The notes below the pieces were generated by a model. It was not told the DNA's origin and searched no databases. It saw nothing but the letters and a program-made list of their open reading frames with translations. This document shows, in pieces, positions 63,431 through 64,000 of a DNA stretch of 64,000 bases; the first letter of the stretch is position 1; every line of letters starts with the position of its first letter. A program made the position numbers and the translations under genes. This DNA is from Vreelandella neptunia (GTDB lineage Bacteria; Pseudomonadota; Gammaproteobacteria; Pseudomonadales; Halomonadaceae), in assembly GCF_000712975.1 (NCBI RefSeq), contig NZ_JHQL01000006.1, forward strand, positions 164,675 through 228,674, given 5' to 3'.

Positions 63431-63464
63431 AAAACAGCCGCTTTTAAATAGCGGCTGTTTTTTT
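63431..63464 (+). terminator. Rho-independent terminator of the Tim44-like gene
   Basis: AAAACAGCCGCT and AGCGGCTGTTTT pair around TTTAAAT, followed by T-run. It lies between convergent genes and may serve both. Confidence 0.85.
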
Positions 63465-63510
63465 ATCAGCAAAGATCGACACACTGCTTTAGGGTAAGCC
63501 AATAGCTTGC

Positions 63511-63699
63511 TTAGTTTTCTGCAGATTCTTCGATATTCTCGCCCATATCTTCGAGGCTTTCGCCTGCATCTTCCATACTCTCATCGATATTTTCACCTGC
63601 TTCTTCTGCAGGGCCTTGATTGTCACAAGCAGCCAGACCGCCCATCATTAAGGCCATTAGTAATGCTACTGCAAGCTTCTTCATTAACGGGGTACTCAT
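63511..63699 (-). CDS. Small acidic lipoprotein
   Basis: This is a 62-residue precursor. ATG 63699 follows AGGAGGAG; MKKLAVALLMALMMGGLAAC has the lipobox LAAC. The short mature tail is made of Glu/Asp-rich repeats (ENIDESMEDAGESLEDMGENI). No function known; similar to small entericidin-like lipoproteins only in size. Confidence 0.85.
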   Translation of the reverse strand: MSTPLMKKLAVALLMALMMGGLAACDNQGPAEEAGENIDESMEDAGESLEDMGENIEESAEN

Positions 63700-63895
63700 A
63701 TCGCTTCTCCTCCTGAGATGGTGCTTCACTATACATGTCACAATATAGTAGGTGCTAGGCGCCAGTCATGCCAGCTCAGCACAGTAACCTCTTGTTATTT
63801 AATTTTTTAAAACAGCTGTTTAAAGGAATAAATAAGAAAGAAGCAGGAAATTATTACGCAAAAAAGCCCCCCCAAGGCGTGAGTGAACTGCCCTT

Positions 63896-63999
63896 GTCAT
63901 TCCCGCAGGCCCTCAGCGGGAACCCATGTTGACCTGTGGTTTTAGGCTGCTGCAGGTCAATGCCAAGGTGGATTCCCGATAACCCCACTCGGGAATGAC
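63896..63999. repeat. Palindromic intergenic repeat (REP/MITE-like)
   Basis: Outer arms GTCATTCCCG (63896) and CGGGAATGAC (63990-63999) are perfect inverted copies; an inner pair TGACCTG/CAGGTCA (63930-63936 and 63953-63959) nests inside. Such GTCATTCCCG-ended elements are often dispersed in many copies. The right end is near the window limit. Confidence 0.7.
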
Positions 64000-64000
64000 G

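Noticed and set aside
1..64000. CRISPR arrays, IS elements or prophage structural genes
   Set aside because: No regularly spaced repeats, no DDE or HUH transposase, and no capsid, tail or terminase genes were seen; the tandem repeats lack unique spacers.

Overview
The window looks like the chromosome of a moderately GC-rich gammaproteobacterium. The combination of genes (respiratory narGHJI linked to molybdenum-cofactor genes, UbiU/UbiV/UbiT, NsrR/NnrS/Hmp, MHYT and GGDEF proteins, YbbN, YaaA, Tas) resembles Halomonas and relatives (Halomonadaceae). That assignment is an inference from gene content and protein style; there is no rRNA gene here to test it.

Region 1 (about 445-14231) is an accessory island. 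A truncated TauD-type dioxygenase lies at the left edge. The island then holds an AT-rich orphan gene, a 1790-residue protein with two tandem tyrosine-recombinase domains, a TIR-domain protein with an unassigned C-terminal half, an unknown 280-residue protein, and a two-gene Gabija anti-phage system (gajA-gajB, both GTG starts, 1-nt overlap). It ends at a tRNA 3'-half (T-arm, acceptor strand, CCA) with no matching 5' half, followed by a terminator, which is what a site-specific integration scar would leave. This is the most novel part of the window: a mobile defence island with an unusual recombinase.

Region 2 (14688-19206) holds an LprI-like small secreted protein, a membrane diguanylate cyclase, and an MHYT-PAS-GGDEF-EAL phosphodiesterase gene split in two by one apparent extra G in a GGGG run.

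Region 3 (19620-46295) is an anaerobic nitrate-respiration supercluster. On the minus strand run hemN and then narG-narH-narJ-narI-parvulin-moaB-moeA-DGC protein-moaA, mostly tightly packed or overlapping. On the plus strand are ubiU-ubiV, nsrR, hmp, narX-narL and narK-usp-narK; nnrS, ubiT, a SirB2-like gene and two small genes lie on the minus strand. Together they make and insert the Mo cofactor, reduce nitrate, carry nitrate and nitrite, make haem and ubiquinone without oxygen, sense nitrate and detoxify nitric oxide. Sequence sites fit this: FNR/ANR-type boxes at the hemN/ubiU junction and upstream of ubiT, and an NsrR-type operator upstream of hmp.

Region 4 (46461-64000) is mostly ordinary core genome: a NIT-domain chemoreceptor that probably extends nitrate sensing to motility, a PAS-PAS-GGDEF cyclase, a periplasmic DsrE/rhodanese pair, YbbN, a MalY/PatB-type lyase, small conserved genes, a LOG protein, a DnaQ-like nuclease, Tas, YaaA, an isochorismatase-like enzyme, a Tim44-like protein and a small lipoprotein. 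The window ends in a palindromic intergenic repeat. Several genes in regions 3 and 4 carry short tandem duplications at or just after their stop codons.
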